From positions 15,013,566-15,077,565 of the forward strand of contig NC_133496.1 of the NCBI RefSeq assembly GCF_025370935.1: DNA of 64,000 bases. The letters are read 5' to 3'. This DNA is from Choristoneura fumiferana (taxonomy: Eukaryota > Arthropoda > Insecta > Lepidoptera > Tortricidae). This document shows, one piece after another, positions 10,332-22,207 of the stretch (positions within the stretch are counted from its first letter, which is position 1; every line of letters begins with the position of its first letter). Under the pieces are notes generated by a model that was not told where the DNA came from, searched no databases, and saw nothing but the letters and a program-made list of their open reading frames with translations. The translations under genes were made by a program, and so were the position numbers.

Positions 10332-10782
10332 TTGATATATTATATTTATATTAACACTATTGAGACTGTCATCGTTTACTGATTCTGAGACGCCAGATGA
10401 TGATGATGATGATGATTTTATGACAAAATTCATCAGCGCTGCTTGTGTTTAACGACTCAGCATAATGCTGAGTCAGTGACCATTTCGCTTTAGCGGGGAC
10501 ACACAAAATTGTGTTATCAAGCTGAAATTACACTTTGGTTTTAGCCGCATGCCGCATGCGGCGACCGAAAAAGCATAATATAAAGCAATAGCGGGTAGAT
10601 ATGATCGTCCGATTAAATATTTCTGGATTGGACAGATCAAGGGCGTTGCCCAATTTACTATTTTAAAAAATACATGTTTTCGTTGTTAGTCAGTAATTAT
10701 TACTAATTTAGATATAAGTCAACGGCTACTAACATATTATGGATCTCTACGGTCTGAAATAAAGAAATTTTATTATTAAGTA

Positions 10783-10955
10783 TACAATACAATACAATAC
10801 AATACAAAGACTCTTTATTGTACACCAGACATAGTAAGCGATACAGAATACAAATTATTAAAATTACAAGGTGAGCAATAGGCGGCCTTATCGCTTAAGA
10901 GCGATCTCTTCCAGGCAACCTTTTTTACAGAAAGAAGGAAGGACTAGTTTACAAC
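10783..10955 (-). mobile_element. Retroelement 3' end with (ATTGT)n tail (copy B)
   Basis: Counterpart of 1733-1850, but with a longer pentamer tail and extra upstream bases (GCGATCTCTTCCAGGCAACC on the plus strand) that copy A lacks. Confidence 0.6.
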
Positions 10956-11728
10956 AGGTGGTGCATCAAAAGTAGATCAGAAAATTTAAACGTAACAGCA
11001 ATACATCTACGAATACATACATAATTAAGTGTGAGTGTGAAGAACACTGTAGTCGGCCGCATACGGCGATCGACAGCTGCCACTGTCTTAATATGGCCGC
11101 CACAGTAGATGGACAGACTAATACGGCGGCGGTCGTTCGGCAACCGCATTAGGCGAACAACAAAGTGTAATTTCCGCTTTATGTTACTTTTTTCATGTGT
11201 GTTTTCATTTTTAACAGACTTCAAAAAAGGAGGAGGTTATCAATTCGTTTGTTTTTTTATGTTTGTTACCTCAGAACACCGTCATTATGAACCGATTTGA
11301 AAAAATTTTTTGGGTTCGTCTAGGAATGAGTTTAGTTCAATGAGTCAGGATCTGATTATAGGATCTTAAGGAAATAGAGGGAACTCTTCAAATGTTGTAG
11401 GGATACCGAATTTGATATATTTAGTAGTAACTCATGCATTTGCTCTTGAAAAATCATCATTTAGTGAAGTGAAATTGATGATGAAGACCACAATTACTAC
11501 TCAATTACAAGTATTTCACGGGTTGAATTTTAATTACTTTGACACAGTTGCTAAGCAACTTATGCTCCTCGTAATGCATATGGCAAAACGGTGAAGCACC
11601 AGGACTCCTCAATAATGAACTTCCAGCACCGAAAAAAGCATCTTCGTAAAAAGGTGACGAGCAGTTGATATTAAACTATTGTATCTTAGAATTTTTACTG
11701 TAAGCGTGGAAAAAAAAATTTAAAACAA

Positions 11729-12066
11729 AAAATTGAACCGACTACAAAAAAACCATGAAAATAATTTTCTACTAGTCAGCAGGGCTACTACGAAACTCGA
11801 AGTTCGTATCGTACCGTCCCTCTCGCTCTCGTATTAAATAGTATAAGTGTCAGAGGGACCGCACGATACGAACTTCGAGTTTCGAGTTTCGTAGTAGCCC
11901 TGCTGAAGTCGGTCGGTGCCTCAGCACGAGCCAGAAGGAGTGATTGAAGCCAATATAAAGCGCTTAGATGAGGTAGATGACTATAAGTAGGTCCACTCCT
12001 GCTGTCTCGTGCTGAGGCACCGACCGACTTCAGACTGGTAAAAAATTATTTTCATGGTTTTTTGTA
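11729..12066. mobile_element. Composite foldback element (copy B)
   Basis: Counterpart of 2651-3006 with the same nested hairpins. The inner hairpin differs by a few bases near 11934 and 12003. Confidence 0.65.
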
Positions 12067-12225
12067 GTCGTTTCAATTTTTTGTTTTAAATTTTTTTTTG
12101 GTTTACTTGTGTGTAATTGTATCAATTTTATTATATTTGTGTATCTGCCATATTAGTGAATAAATGTCTTCTTTCTTTCTATCTTACCTGATACTGAATC
12201 AAGCCAAATAAAGTCTTAATAAAAG

Positions 12226-12420
12226 TCTTAATAAGTCTTCAGCATAATGCTGAGTCAGCGACCGTTTCACTTTCGCGGGACACACAACATTGTGTATATT
12301 GTATTTAATGTTTTCATGTGTTTTTCTGTAATTTTTTTATTTTATTTGTGTTAATTTTGCTGTATATGTGTGTCTTCTGTGTAAGTGAATAAATGTCTTC
12401 TTTCTTTCTTTCTTTCTTTC
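12226..12420 (+). mobile_element. TTTC-tailed retroelement insertion, only in copy B
   Basis: This insert is absent from copy A around 3130-3150. It ends in AATAAATGTCTTC followed by TTTC repeats. Nearly identical words, CTTAATAAAAG (12215-12225) and CTTTAATAAAAG (12420-12431), flank it and look like an imperfect target-site duplication. Confidence 0.7.
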
Positions 12421-12431
12421 TTTAATAAAAG

Positions 12432-13289
12432 CTGACCCTTTGTAGAGGTACATTTCTTGAATGCCCCCATTTGTTCCATGGTCTGCATTTCTACATTTTC
12501 AATAACGCCCCAAAGGCCGGCTTAAAAGTGTTTTTCCATTTATTTTTCAAATGGAGCACTATACACTTTTAACTGGAGTTGACCTTATCGTATACTCCAG
12601 ACTTTTTAAGCGACGAAACCTTTTTGGAAAACTAAATATTTGCCTGAGCCTTAAAATTGACAAAAAACAAATAATTTAATGAGAGGTTGTTCTCTGAATT
12701 TTTTTGCGGTACACCATAAGTGTTTATTTTAATCATGGTCAGTGCTTTCGCGGAAGCCAGCACACTTTGAGTAAGGCTGCCGTTGACTACACTCCACTTT
12801 ACTTGTCTACCCCACTGTTTAGAGTTTCGTGGTTCTACAAGAAACCCTTATAGTTTCGCTATGTCCATCCTCATGTTGTGGATGTTCATAGGCAGCTGTG
12901 ATTGCTTTCCATCAGGTGATCCGCCGACTCGTTTGCTCCCTATTACATAAAAAAAATGATTTATACCTACTTCATTCTGTTTCTGGATAGTCTAAATAAA
13001 AAGGGTGCATTATTTTGTTTTGATATTTTATACTCTTGATCTAGTGCGAATATTTTTGGCAAGCTAAGCGCGGATAGCAAACTCTTGTCATAAATACTCT
13101 ACGACCAGTTATGAAACCCTTTAGAAAAAACAATCACGGCGTACTTGCAATGTTACCGGCTGTACGAATTCAGAGCGTCTGAATTTCAATACGAAACGTG
13201 GGGAGCTCTGTAGCGAATAGAATAAGAAATAGATAAAAAAACAAGAAATCTGGAAAAGAATATTTACAATAGTATTCGTGGCTTGCAGT
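12432..13289. other. No gene seen
   Basis: Counterpart of copy A 3143-4580 without the 569-base segment. Non-coding. Confidence 0.5.
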
Positions 13290-14370
13290 TGTGCAAAATT
13301 AAGTAATATTTTTCTAAGGATTTCGTATTTTATACGGAATCTTCCAAGTTTAGGTATATTTTATACCTTAGGCTGCTATATAAAGAATGAAAGACAGAAG
13401 AAAGAAAACATTTATTCTTGACAAACATAAGAACAATGGATAAAAAAAATAAAGAAAAATATAAATATAGTTTTATGTATGTCCCAAATAAACAATCTGC
13501 CGGTCTTGCGAACGGCGCTGGTCTTCCTTTGGGACCATCTGGTTATCATACATTAAAAAAATTACAGAATAAAATATAGTGAGTGAGACCGATAAAATTT
13601 TCAGTAAAAAAAAATAAAAAAATTCAAACTAAAAATTATAATTTACCTATGTTGTATTGTATGTATTTCGATATTTACTCTTAAACTACTAATAATTCTC
13701 AAGAAAACTGGCCCGTTATAGTTTTCCTTATAAGTTTGTTATACTTACTCACTACCATCCTGAATTTTTCAAATTTTTCCACCCACAGGTTTAGATTTTA
13801 GAGGGGGGGGGGACGCTCGATTTGAATGAAAATTTGCACTTTAAGTTGAATATTTTGCAAAAAAATCACTAAACCGAAAAATGGTTTTAAAAAACCTATC
13901 CAACGATACCCCACACTACAAGGTTGGATGAGGAAAAAAAATCACCCCCACTTTACGTCAATGGGAGGAACTCTAATATTTTTTATTGGTTTAACTTATC
14001 GTTTTATCGGCATAGTTTATATATACATTCGTGCAAAATTACAGCTTTCTAGCATTGACAGTCTCTGAGCAAAGTTTCGGACGGACAGACAGACAGATAG
14101 ATGACGAAACTATAAGGCAGGGTTTCTTAAACTGTATGCAGTCACGGACCACTTTCACACTTTAAACAATTCCGCGGACCCCTGTCAATTTTTTTTCTAA
14201 ATTTCCTAGTAAATAGGTTTACAGACTGACCCTTTATACATACTCTCATCTATGACTGACCTACTGTGGACCCCTGACACACATGCTACGGACCCCTAAG
14301 GGGTCCGTGGACCCCTCTTTAAGAAACCCTGCTATAAGGGTTCCATTTTTGCCATTTTGGCTACGGAACC
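13290..14370 (-). mobile_element. GGTTCCG-family repeat, twice interrupted (copy B)
   Basis: Counterpart of 4575-5658 with the same two nested insertions, which therefore predate the divergence of the copies. Confidence 0.65.
14118..14331. mobile_element. hAT-type MITE (copy B)
   Basis: Exact CTATAAGG on both sides (14110-14117 and 14332-14339) with CAGGGTTTCTTAAA inverted termini. It is 214 bases, against 199 in copy A. Confidence 0.9.
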
Positions 14371-14523
14371 TTTTTTTTGGAAAGTTTTTATCAACTTCGC
14401 ACATGATTTTAGAATAAGTTTTATGTTAAAAAAATATTTTTAAAACAAGCTTCTTTGCTGGCTTGCATTGCATTGTCATTCAAACTACATTTCCGTACTA
14501 AATTTCGATGCTATTAAATAATC

Positions 14524-14713
14524 TAACGTTTTAAACTTTCGTGATTTTCACTCATAGACAAAATAACACCAACGGGACTTATCACGCTAACACCGTGTGT
14601 GTTGCAGTGGCTGAGGTCTACTCGTGACCACGGCCACTGCAATGTTGCCGAAACGTCGAGGTAAATATTACTCGTGTGTGTTAGCGTGATAAGTCCCGTT
14701 GATGGTATTTTGA
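14524..14713. mobile_element. Foldback element with 13-bp flanking repeats (copy B)
   Basis: CTATTAAATAATC flanks it at 14511-14523 and 14714-14726. Counterpart of 5806-5993. Confidence 0.65.
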
Positions 14714-14978
14714 CTATTAAATAATCATCGAAGAGTTCCGCTCAGCGGAGACGATCCTGCCCAGACCACCAGAATTTCACTACCAGATTAATGTATTGTC
14801 ACAGAATTTACATTGGTATGCGAAATTTTACGTTAATCTCACCACTGAAAGTGGCTCAAAATTCGGTTACAAGATTTGATCCGTATACCTAGTCTAGTGC
14901 CATCCACAAAGACGCGTGATTTTGTAATAAAAAACACGGCAGGCGGCATCGTGAATGACTCTACTTAAAATTGTCTAC

Positions 14979-15063
14979 TTGTCAAAATAATGAGTAAAGC
15001 TTATCAAAATAATGAGTAAAGCTTGTCAAAATAATGAGTAAAACTTGTCAAAATAATGCGTCT
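14979..15063. repeat. Minisatellite, about 4 units of about 21 bp
   Basis: Same unit as 6259-6323, with about one unit more. Confidence 0.75.
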
Positions 15064-15540
15064 AATATTTTCTGATAGGTAAATCTAACTGACGGACTAA
15101 AATTGTTTAGGAAACAGCCTATTGCTGGTCAGTATTTTATTGAATTCATTCCGATCCAGTAAAGGAGTCTTTTCCCAACGAGATAGGTAACGCGATCCCT
15201 CTGCGGGATTGAGCGGAACGCTCCGTGCCTCTTATAATTGCTTGCGGCTCCAAGGTCTCTTAGCACAGAGTAGTGGAGACAGATAATTCGCTCATCTTTT
15301 GTTTTATTAGACATTTGCTACTATATCACGCTAACACACACGAGTAATATTTACCTCGACGTGTCGGCATCATTACAGTGGCCGTGGTCCTTCGAACTGC
15401 CCGCACTTGATCACTAATAGTACCGGCACTCGTATCACGAACTACCCGCACTTGGTCATTTTTATTGGTCACCCCATCACACCGACACACAACACTAACA
15501 ACGTCCGATAGTTCCTCAGAATATAGCGTGATAAGTCCTG

Positions 15541-15868
15541 GGGGCCTACCACGCTCTCTTAATACGATTCAGTTTAGGCTCTAAACTGAACTGCATCGCT
15601 ATTTCGTACCACGACGTTACTTTTGCGATTCAGTTCAAGCACGGTTCAGCGACAGCGATACAGACATTTTCATTCACTCACTTCAACCGGTTTTTTTACC
15701 ATGACGCTTAACTTGAGTGGGAATTGAATCGCTTCAGTGTCAAATTTAGCGATTCAGTATAAGTTACTCATTCTGTCAATTATTTTGCTTCTAACTATTT
15801 TACTTGGAATATTTTTTAAACTTCAACAACTTTTTAACTTTTATTCAAGTTTTATAACTTTTCATGTA
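15541..15868. other. Copy-B-specific segment
   Basis: These 328 bases replace the 1350 bases at 6799-8148 in copy A. The word GCGATTCAGT recurs within it in both orientations. No open frame of note is present. It is probably an unclassified repeat. Confidence 0.5.
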
Positions 15869-16591
15869 TGCCTATGAAATTTGAAGTTTGCCCTCGATTT
15901 CCCTAGGATTCCATCATCAGATCTTGACTTGGTGACAGTGGAACCACCTCACAATAATACCCTTTCGATTAAAAAAATAATTTTGAAAATCGGTCCACAA
16001 TTGACTGAGTAATCAGTGAACATACATAAAAAAAATACAAAAAATACATGTCCAGCAACAATTTTCCTTGCGAAACGGTTTGTGGTTGAAATTTTATATT
16101 GAGTGATACTCACAAAACCGGTCTTCAAAATGTTACTCATTTTGATCTGAAACGATATTTAATTTATTACTAGCAATGCTGTAAACAGGGTCTCAGGTTG
16201 TGTCTAAATATAGTTTAATTTTAAATGTAACAAAATTTGCGCTATCTGTGTGCCTGCTCTATTCTGTGGCAACAAGGACCCATTTAAATCTATTAGTATT
16301 AATGCAGGTTTTGTCTCGTATTGCTGCTTCGCTTTATTTGCAATTTAAGGTCAAAATCTTCACGAAATAAATGGAATTACAATAAAAAAAATAGAATGCC
16401 CACGCTTGGAAAGTGCCTTGTTCCGTGACTGTTTAAATCTATAAAAAGTCCAGCATTTCCGCAGGTGCCGTAGGTGTAGAAAAGTATTGTTTATATTGTC
16501 GAATGAATATAAAGATAAAGAGTGCGTCTTCAAAATTCAGTTTTGCAGAATTTGTAGCGCCATGTCCATCACGTCCGTCCGCGTCTTAGCT

Positions 16592-16797
16592 TCATCATCA
16601 TTATACTAGTCTTAGAACGTCCACTGTTGGACTTAGGCATCCCCAATAGATCTTAGCTACTTCAGTTGGAAGTGGCCTGCGACCAGGTCATCCGTTCAGT
16701 TCGTTTGCCGATCCCAACGGCCATCGGTTCTCCGTCTTTTATGGCCTGCCCATTGCCACTTCAATGAGCTAATTCGCTTTGGAATGGCGGCTTAGCT
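16592..16797 (-). mobile_element. RTE-type LINE 3' end, degenerate (copy B)
   Basis: Counterpart of 9256-9485, with a short internal deletion in the region of the copy A word ATCCGCGGTTCCC. Confidence 0.7.
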
Positions 16798-16950
16798 TAG
16801 AGACATACGAACAAGACAAGTCAAGACAACAGCATGACATGAGTGCGTGTGAGCTAACTTTGGGCACAGAATAATTAATAGTACAAGCTTTGGGGGCGGC
16901 AGACGAGAGCTTGCCTTCGGAATCCAAAAGCTTAATGGTTACTTGACCAT

Positions 16951-17220
16951 ATGGTTACTAGGCCATAGGGTCTCTCAAGCAGAGGATCGTGGGTTCAAGC
17001 CCCGGCTCGCACCTCATTACATTTGATATTTACCACGAGCTAATACGGTGAAGGAAAAAATCGTGAGGAAACCTGCACAAACCTGCGAAGCAATTCAATG
17101 GTGTGTGTGAAGTTCCCAATCCGCACTGGGCCTGCGTGTTAACTACGGCCCAAGCCCTCTCATTCTGAGAGGAGGCCTGTGCCCAGCAGTGGGACGTATA
17201 TAGAGGCTGGGATGATGATG
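16951..17220 (+). mobile_element. tRNA-headed SINE with GATG tail
   Basis: A TTCAAGCCCCGGCTCGCACC head remnant, the conserved body and a GATGATGATG end at 17220. It starts at the point where copy B passes into single-copy sequence. No clear target-site duplication was found. Confidence 0.75.
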
Positions 17221-17767
17221 CAATTTCCCATAATTAGGGCTTACTTCAGCGTTCCACTAAATCTAATGCGGCAAACTCACTTGTGACAATAAAGCCCAAT
17301 TATTTACACCTCTGCCAAACCCATTTACCAATTTATACCTTGCATATAAATGTTTACTTATTAACCCGCGTACTGCCTTAACAAATAGGTATAATAGCGG
17401 TACCGACCCATTAACCCCTTTAACGACTCCCTATAACTCAGTTTTCCAAAACATCGTTCCGTCTCGCTCGTGCACGCGGGTCGGACAGGGGTGGATTGCT
17501 TTATCTACTATTTGGTTATCTGTTTCTGCAGATTAGAGGTGAGTTGTGGAGACAGAAACAGTAGGATTGCAATTGGTTGGCTTACGTGAATTTTATTGAA
17601 GACGTTACTTTGCGGAGCTTCATATGAATGTTATGAATGTAAGAAGCTACTTATAAACTGGCTTAAAACAAAAACCTATGAAGAGATGGAAGTTTTGTTA
17701 AAATGATGGTTGTAAGCCTTAATTATATACCTATTTATCATTCCTATACACACACACATGCACACTT

Positions 17768-17844
<77 letters not shown>

Positions 17845-18361
17845 CATAAACCTAGCTAGTTTGTTCATTTCATTTCGTAAAAACTGCTATACCTACCTGT
17901 TATAATCTATGGAAGAGCGGAGCACACATATACAGGCATTATTTGCTTACCGGAAGGCTTCATCCCCTAAATTGTAAATGTATATGTGTAAATGTGTATG
18001 TGTGTATGTGTGTAAATGTGTATTTTATGAAATAAAGAATTTTGTATTTTTTTTTGTATGAATGAAGTAAAACGATTACATTACTCACCCGTGACCTTAT
18101 GATAGCTACGTCTATGTAACAAATGTGTGTTCATGCAGCTTGTCCACCTCCATGTGAGATCATACAACTCACACAAACCCAACTATCACCACCACCACAT
18201 TACACATTGTCCTGATAGTACTTAGCGTACAGGTATACAGTCGGCATCGAAAGATATACTTTCGTACTTTGTCGTTTTACAGGCACGCACTAAACACAAG
18301 ATTATCAATGTGTCAATGCGACAGAGTAAAAAAGTGATCTGCTACTTTTGATGCTGATTGG
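17221..18361. other. No gene; contains a CA microsatellite
   Basis: Single-copy AT-rich sequence. The stretch 18085-18190 resembles the left arm of the hairpin at 56966-57141. Confidence 0.5.
17769..17840. repeat. (CA)36 microsatellite
   Basis: An uninterrupted run of 36 CA units, preceded by shorter CA runs from 17749. Confidence 0.98.
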
Positions 18362-18938
18362 AATACCATCAGGCAATTAAGTTGTCTATCAATTTTTGAA
18401 CAAGTTCATATCAAATGAATATGTCGCTAAAGTCGAACTTTCATGTTGACAGATAATGAGGGCTATCGTTTTTTGTCTCACTAGATGGCGCACTGTTGCA
18501 TGAGGTTTTTAAGTATGGTTTTGAAGTCTGTTATTACGGGCGTGGAAACAAAGTTTAGATTAAAATCATATTTAATACACCTTAAAACCGTACCAAATAA
18601 ATATCGAGCATGCCACAGTGTTGAATAGTCCCCGTTTTGTTCGGAAAAAAGGGAGGACAAAGGTTTCCGAAAGACAAAACTGTCTCAAAACTCAGACATT
18701 CATTGCCCGGAACGCATATTTGCCATAATTAAATACAGATATTGCAAAATATTCACAAAATTATTCTAATTCTAAATAAACCCGCGTAGCTCACCCAAAA
18801 CTATGAGATTTGACATTTCGGAGACCTCACGCTACACTAGCGCCTCTAGCGGCGAATTCATTCGCGATAGCCCTCATTATGCTATTGGCATTATTGTTTT
18901 GTGACATGCGAACCATTATCAACTTTGGGTGGTACAAG
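18362..18938 (+). mobile_element. TIR element (TACCATCAGCC family) split by a mariner-like MITE
   Basis: The halves at 18362-18455 and 18878-18938 join into a sequence matching 46563-46738 and, in reverse, 39445-39613. They share GTCGCTAAAGTCGAACTTT and TTGGCATTATTGTTTT. Confidence 0.75.
18456..18877. mobile_element. Tc1/mariner-like MITE nested in another element
   Basis: A 422-base insert bounded by exact inverted termini ATGAGGGCTATCG and CGATAGCCCTCAT. TA flanks both sides (18454-18455 and 18878-18879). Subterminal CTAGATGGCGC and GCGCCTCTAGC also mirror each other. A TA duplication fits Tc1/mariner. No transposase frame is present. Confidence 0.8.
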
Positions 18939-19150
18939 ATACAATTAATTCCTCATAAGCTTATAAATTCAAATTCTGGCAAGCGCATCACAATAACTAG
19001 TAACACTATTTGTTTTTATCACCAAATCTAGAGTAAATACTTACTCTTAATAATTTTTATTTCTCAATTTTTGGGTTTTTCGGAAGCTTCGTGGTGCACT
19101 TGGTAAGACACTTGGCGCGAATACTCGTAGTCAGATGTGACTTCCACTTC

Positions 19151-19243
19151 ATCCCAGCCTATATACGTCCCACTGCGCCAGGCCTCCTCTTAGAATGAGA
19201 GGCCTTGGACCGTTGTTCTCATGCACGCCCAGTGCGGATTGAC
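19151..19243 (-). mobile_element. SINE tail fragment
   Basis: CATCCCAGCCTATATACGTC and the following words are the reverse complement of the GATG-tailed SINE 3' half. The head is missing. Confidence 0.7.
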
Positions 19244-19483
19244 TGGCGAGCAAATGCCCGCTTACAACCTTTATTTGGGAGTCGGTTAAATCGAGGTACA
19301 CAGGGTAAGGCTGTCGCGGGCGTGCCGCGTTTGCGTCGGGATTGATTCGTTCTAATTCGGCGGGTATTCCTGCGACGTGACGTGCCTCCCGATTGTGGGT
19401 TAGGGAACGATGCCCCTAGACAGACCAGCATACGAAAATAAATACGGTATTTGACAACTCCTGAATTTGCCATGTCTTATATA

Positions 19484-19838
19484 TACATACATACATACAT
19501 AAAATCACGCCTCTTTCCCAACGGGGTAGGCAGAGACTACATCCTTCCACTTGCTACGCTTCTGGCATACAACTCTCGCTTCCTCTACATTCATCAATCT
19601 TTTCATGCATGCACGTCGGTTTAGAGTACTCCTGACCCGACCTTTCTTCAGAACGTCCCCGATTTGATCGTGGTACGTTCGTCTAGGCCTTCCTCTCCCA
19701 ACGTTCCCATTCACGCTCGTCTTATAGATCTGCTTAGTCAATCTGTTTTCATTCATTCTCTCAACATGCCCAAACCATCCAAGCATCCCTTTCTCAATCC
19801 GTGTGACTATACCTTCATTTATACCACAGCGTTCTATC
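19484..19838 (-). mobile_element. 5'-truncated LINE, reverse-transcriptase C-terminal tail
   Basis: A minus-strand open frame ending near 19505 encodes GWFGHVERM, then a VGRGRPRRTY block, then NRRACMKRLM and a terminal SAYPVGKEA. This is the tail found at the end of a widespread insect non-LTR reverse transcriptase ORF2, roughly 110 residues of it. The catalytic domain is absent. The 3' end finishes in a (TATG)n tail (plus strand 19484-19500). The frame extends upstream past 19840 into AT-rich flanking DNA that is not part of the protein. It is a dead insertion. Confidence 0.8.
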
Positions 19839-20796
19839 TTATATATATATATATAAGATATACAGACATTGTTTAGCGAAGAGAACTTAAATCGGTTAAA
19901 AATTGAATTTATAATGATTTTTCGAAAAACAAAGCTATATAACTGTCTCTTTCTCAAACGCTTTTCTCTATACAGCATGTATGATGCTACTTGCGTGTGA
20001 CGTCACATGCAATTAAGTATGCCTTTCTCTGTCTAACCTTGAATTTCAAACCTTTATAACTTTATTATTTGTAAAGGTAGCTTAAAAATGTTTCTCTATT
20101 CGATAACAGGCATTGTGATGTTTTAATTTGTAAAACATTATAAAATATCATTTAGGCCTATGCGTCTACTTCAGACGAATGTTAACGAGTTACCTGTGCT
20201 AGACACGGGTACCATGAAAACCAGCGTTGCAGTTTGCCGCATCATTATGCTGAGTGGGATCCAACTTATCCTATTCGATTTTTTTTTCTTCAAAGTGTAT
20301 TTCTCCTGTGAATTGAATATGTGCAAAATATAATCTCTTTCTTTTTCTTCCTAAATAAGTTTAAAGAAATTTGGTCTATGGAGATTTTCAGGGATGACAA
20401 ATCGATGTAGCTTGGTCTTATCTCTGGGAAAACGCTTATTAACGAGTTTTAGTCCAAGCAAAGCTCGCTCGCCCAGGCACTACAAGAATTATATTTCAAA
20501 TTTACTATAGATGCCCGGCCGTGGGAGGTATAGGGGCTGGAGATGACGAGTTGCGATTGTCGCTACGTTTTGTCGCGACAGCCAACACGTACCCTAAAAG
20601 GTTTGCTGGTTTGGATAAAAAAAAGTACGTGACACTGCCGCCTTGCCTGCGGCATGAATTGTATTACTGGTTCGACTGCTTTGACACTACCTGACACTCG
20701 TATGGCTTGGCAATTACATTCTGTTAAAGAAAAGATTCTTCTTGAGAATTTATTTTGTGCACAGAAGGGGAATTTGAATTTCTTGGAAAGTACTTT
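19839..20796. other. No gene seen
   Basis: AT-rich sequence. A worn SINE remnant may lie near 20515-20550, and TTATGCTGAGTGGGATCC near 20246 belongs to an interspersed repeat. Nothing coding is recognised. Confidence 0.45.
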
Positions 20797-21078
20797 TTTT
20801 TTATTCAACTGGATGGAAAACGAGCAAGTGGGTCTCCTGATGATAAGAGATCACCACCGCCCATAGACACCTGCAATACCAGGGGGATTGCAGATGCGTT
20901 GCCAACCTAGAAGCCTAAGATGGGATACCTCAAGTGCCAGTAATTTCATCGGCTGTCTTACTCTCCACGCCGAAACACAACAGTGCAAGCATCGCTGCTT
21001 CACGGCAGGATTAGCGAGCAAGATCGTGGTAGCAATCCGGGCGGACCTTGCACAAGGTCCTACCACCTGCTTCTTGTA
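20797..21078 (-). mobile_element. polyA-tailed repeat with LINE-derived 3' end (family L)
   Basis: On the minus strand it runs from GTGGTAGGACCTTGTGCAAG to a stop codon after GVYGRW, then a roughly 65-base 3' region and a polyA (plus-strand T run at about 20796). The last part is homologous to the 3' end of the LINE at 50149-50465. It is one of the longest copies in the window. Confidence 0.75.
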
Positions 21079-21109
21079 GTTAAATGACTAAGTCAAGCGG
21101 GCGTTGTAT

Positions 21110-21440
21110 CTAAAACGTCAAAATGTTTATTCTGCACGTAGGCCTCAATGGGCTCTTTTACTCGCATGTTTATAAACCCCCTTGCAAAAAAAACGGGCAC
21201 CTATGGTTTTTCAGATTTTTAGGCATTGAAGCTTAGAAAGTAAGCTTTCATGCACATAAAATACAAAAACCATATAGGTGCCCGTTTGTTGCAAGAGGGT
21301 TTATGTAAACTTTTATTGTACGAGAATAAATAAACAAGGAGATTAACAAACGTTTGAGATATATGTAAAAGGATATTATGTTACTTTGACCATCATTGCC
21401 AAGAAGAATGCACCGCATACGTTATTCCATGCGATAAAGT
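21110..21440 (-). mobile_element. Retroelement 3' end (GGCCGCAATGGGC family) split by a foldback
   Basis: The halves at 21110-21166 and 21376-21440 match the continuous copy at 43085-43228 (GCAAGAATGCACCGC-type words). Confidence 0.6.
21167..21309. mobile_element. Foldback MITE, about 45-bp arms
   Basis: ATAAACCCCCTTGCAAA on the left is mirrored by TTGCAAGAGGGTTTAT on the right, and GGGCACCTATGGTTTTT pairs with AAAAACCATATAGGTGCCC. It lies inside the retroelement fragment above. Confidence 0.75.
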
Positions 21441-22093
21441 TTACCATTATTATTAATTTCATTTTGTCATTTATTTATTTTAAACTTGTTGACCGCGACT
21501 TCATCTCAAAGAATTTGTTTATCGCTAGCCCGTGAGGATTGTGCAATTTTCCAAGATAACAACTAAATAAGGAATCGCATTTCCTCGTGGGCAAACCAGT
21601 TTGGCAAATCAGTTTGACCATGGTACGTGTTAAGCAGGAGTATGGTATGAAAGAGCATTTCTAAATTAGCGAAAACTTTGAATCATAGAATTAGAAACTA
21701 TAGCAAACTGTAATGAAATGACTAAGGAAGACCCACTTGCTGAGCGGCACATCTGGCAGCTCGCCTTCTCTCCGGTAAGCTGTTAAAGCTGTCTGAGGCA
21801 ACAGCAACCAGTCCGTCTGAAAAAAAATACCAAGGAAGATTTGTCGAAAAAAAATACGTAATACTGAAAGGAGATTATCTTTAATTATTTTTTGTTTTAT
21901 AGCAGCCGTAGTAATTAAAAGCACTGGGAAAGTTTCAAGTTTCTAGCTGTTTGTACAGATTCGATAGATAATGGTACGGAACCCTTTGTGCGCGAGTCCG
22001 AATCGCACTTGACCGGTTTTTATAACAACGTGAGTAATATTAAATATAATAATATATATATATATATTTTATTAGAAATAAAAAAAAGTTTAT
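21441..22093. other. No gene; hairpin-ended repeat terminus at 21965-22022
   Basis: AT-rich. The terminus GCGAGTCCGAATCGCACTTG at about 21990 matches the end of the 7070-7380 element. An (AT)n run is at about 22052-22068. Confidence 0.5.
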
Positions 22094-22207
22094 CTCGACA
22101 TGTTTCGGGCTAATCCGTAGCCCTTCGTCTTCGAGTGCACGTGTTGCAGCAGCGAGTCGCGTTGCTCCGAAGACGAAGGGCTACGGATTAGCCCGAAACA
22201 TGTCGAG
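22094..22207. mobile_element. Near-perfect 40-bp hairpin repeat
   Basis: Arms 22094-22133 and 22168-22207 pair almost completely, with core GGGCTAATCCGTAGCCC and a 34-base spacer. This is a repeat I associate with Lepidoptera. There is no coding. Confidence 0.75.

Larger units (their letters stand above)
9782..16948. repeat. Copy B of the first doubled locus
   Basis: It begins right after the gap and follows copy A in order and orientation to 16948, then continues into single-copy sequence. Segments specific to B are 12226-12420 and 15541-15868. Confidence 0.93.

Noticed and set aside
14979..15063. CRISPR array
   Set aside because: The short repeat units are directly adjacent without spacers, and the DNA is eukaryotic.
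540..16948. True tandem segmental duplication
   Set aside because: The gap lies exactly at the junction in both pairs and unique flanks are outside. Not excluded, but less likely than unmerged haplotypes.
19505..19978. Longest open frame (157 codons, minus) as a host gene
   Set aside because: Its C-terminal two-thirds is a LINE reverse-transcriptase tail, and the N-terminal part is translated AT-rich flank.
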